A stretch of 11,674 nucleotides of DNA from an uncultured Thermomicrobiales bacterium (GTDB taxonomy: Bacteria; Chloroflexota; Chloroflexia; Thermomicrobiales; UBA6265), in NCBI GenBank assembly GCA_902806375.1, contig CADCWK010000018.1, positions 368 to 12,041 on the forward strand, in the 5' to 3' direction. Below are positions 11,482 through 11,674 of this stretch, piece by piece. The notes beneath the pieces were generated by a model, which ran no database searches, was not told the DNA's origin, and saw only the letters and a list, made by a program, of their open reading frames with translations. The position numbers and the translations under genes were made by a program. Every line of letters starts with the position of its first letter. Position 1 is the stretch's first letter.

Positions 11482-11510
11482 TTGACCGAACGTTACAGAT
11501 CCATTAGACT
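11482..11510 (+). promoter_or_regulatory. Promoter of the partial TetR gene at the right edge
   Basis: TTGACC (11482-11487) and TAGACT (11505-11510) are separated by 17 bases. Transcription would start near 11517, leaving a short leader that contains the AGGAGGG Shine-Dalgarno at 11523-11529. Confidence 0.6.
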
Positions 11511-11535
11511 TTCCAATCCGATAGGAGGGACGCCA

Positions 11536-11674
11536 GTGGTTCGGCCGCGATCATTCGATCAGAACGTCGTCCTCGACCGCGCGATCGACGTCTTCTCGCG
11601 GCAGGGCTTCGAGGCCACGACGATCCAGCATCTGGAAGCGGAGATGGGTCTCGGGCGAGGCAGCATCTACGCGG
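11536..11674 (+). CDS. TetR/AcrR-family regulator, N-terminal part only
   Basis: The first 46 codons of a regulator cut by the window edge. It begins VVRPRSFDQNVVLDRAIDVF, then SRQGFEATTIQHLEAEMGLG and RGSIYA, the standard TetR DNA-binding domain: a first helix ending RQGFEATTI, then a helix-turn-helix reading Q.LEAEMGLGRGSIYA. The RPR.FD..V.LDRA..VF style resembles AcrR-type members with a 'GRPREFD' start. The start is GTG with AGGAGGG six bases upstream, under a good sigma-70-type promoter. The palindrome ATGGAT-N8-ATCCAT lies just upstream. Its ligand domain is outside the window, so target and inducer are unknown. Confidence 0.82.
   Translation, partial: MVRPRSFDQNVVLDRAIDVFSRQGFEATTIQHLEAEMGLGRGSIYA

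Larger units (their letters stand above)
11143..11535. other. 393-bp intergenic region with promoter and palindrome at its right end
   Basis: No gene is recognised in 11143-11440. Short open stretches exist (for example a 33-codon run starting near 11149 and a 33-codon run ending at the TAG near 11359) but lack starts, ribosome-binding sites and family motifs; they could be decayed coding sequence. The last 85 bases hold the control elements of the next gene. Confidence 0.4.

Noticed and set aside
1..11674. CRISPR array, tRNA, rRNA, attachment site or replication origin
   Set aside because: No regularly spaced short repeats, cloverleaf-like sequence, rRNA segment or DnaA-box cluster was noticed on reading both strands.

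Overview
The window is high-GC bacterial DNA with strong GC third-position bias and mostly good Shine-Dalgarno sites. The gene content suggests an F420-using bacterium, most likely Chloroflexota of the Thermomicrobia/Sphaerobacter type, with Actinobacteria as the alternative. The reasons are an F420-dependent (DDN-type) oxidoreductase, a sulfite-oxidase-like/ferredoxin-reductase/DUF6510 gene trio, and a secreted acidic protein with a TPDAGSSSGTPAAGG-type linker after its signal peptide. This assignment is inference; there is no rRNA or marker gene.

Layout. Positions 1-61 may hold the start of a minus-strand gene leaving the window. 253-1236 (minus) encodes a secreted, two-repeat, extremely acidic protein and is followed by a clear intrinsic terminator. 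1462-2391 (minus) is a PHP-domain phosphoesterase, divergent from a GNAT acetyltransferase (2541-3002, plus). A VOC protein (3054-3416, minus) converges on the GNAT gene over a stem-loop. A dead 5' fragment of a ddn-like gene lies at 3646-3726. A TetR repressor (3874-4587, minus) is divergent from a SnoaL-like gene (4648-5103, plus), with two matching 6-4-6 palindromes between them. An intact ddn-like gene (5274-5726) follows, then about 450 bp with no recognised gene, then a methylmalonyl-CoA-epimerase-like VOC gene (6183-6776, plus) ending inside a large stem-loop.

The right half is organised around redox and efflux functions. A minus-strand operon reads sulfite-oxidase-like molybdoenzyme, then FAD/NAD(P)H reductase, then DUF6510 zinc ribbon (8549 down to 6935). 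Upstream on the same strand is a two-gene SMR efflux operon (9558 down to 8727). Facing away from it is a peroxiredoxin-like gene (9789-10298, plus), followed by a TetR regulator (10453-11142, plus) that looks leaderless. A second TetR-type gene begins at 11536 and runs off the window.

The most unusual signal is a duplicated intergenic control region. 8579-8661 (upstream of the molybdoenzyme operon) and 9631-9713 (between the SMR operon and the peroxiredoxin-like gene) align without gaps at 67 of 83 positions, including 29 consecutive identical bases. Each carries an ATGG-N10-CCAT palindrome. The second copy contains a near-consensus plus-strand promoter that is degraded in the first. This suggests that the molybdoenzyme operon, the SMR pair and the peroxiredoxin-like gene form one local regulon, probably under a nearby TetR protein. 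No CRISPR array, tRNA, rRNA, insertion sequence or recognised riboswitch was seen.
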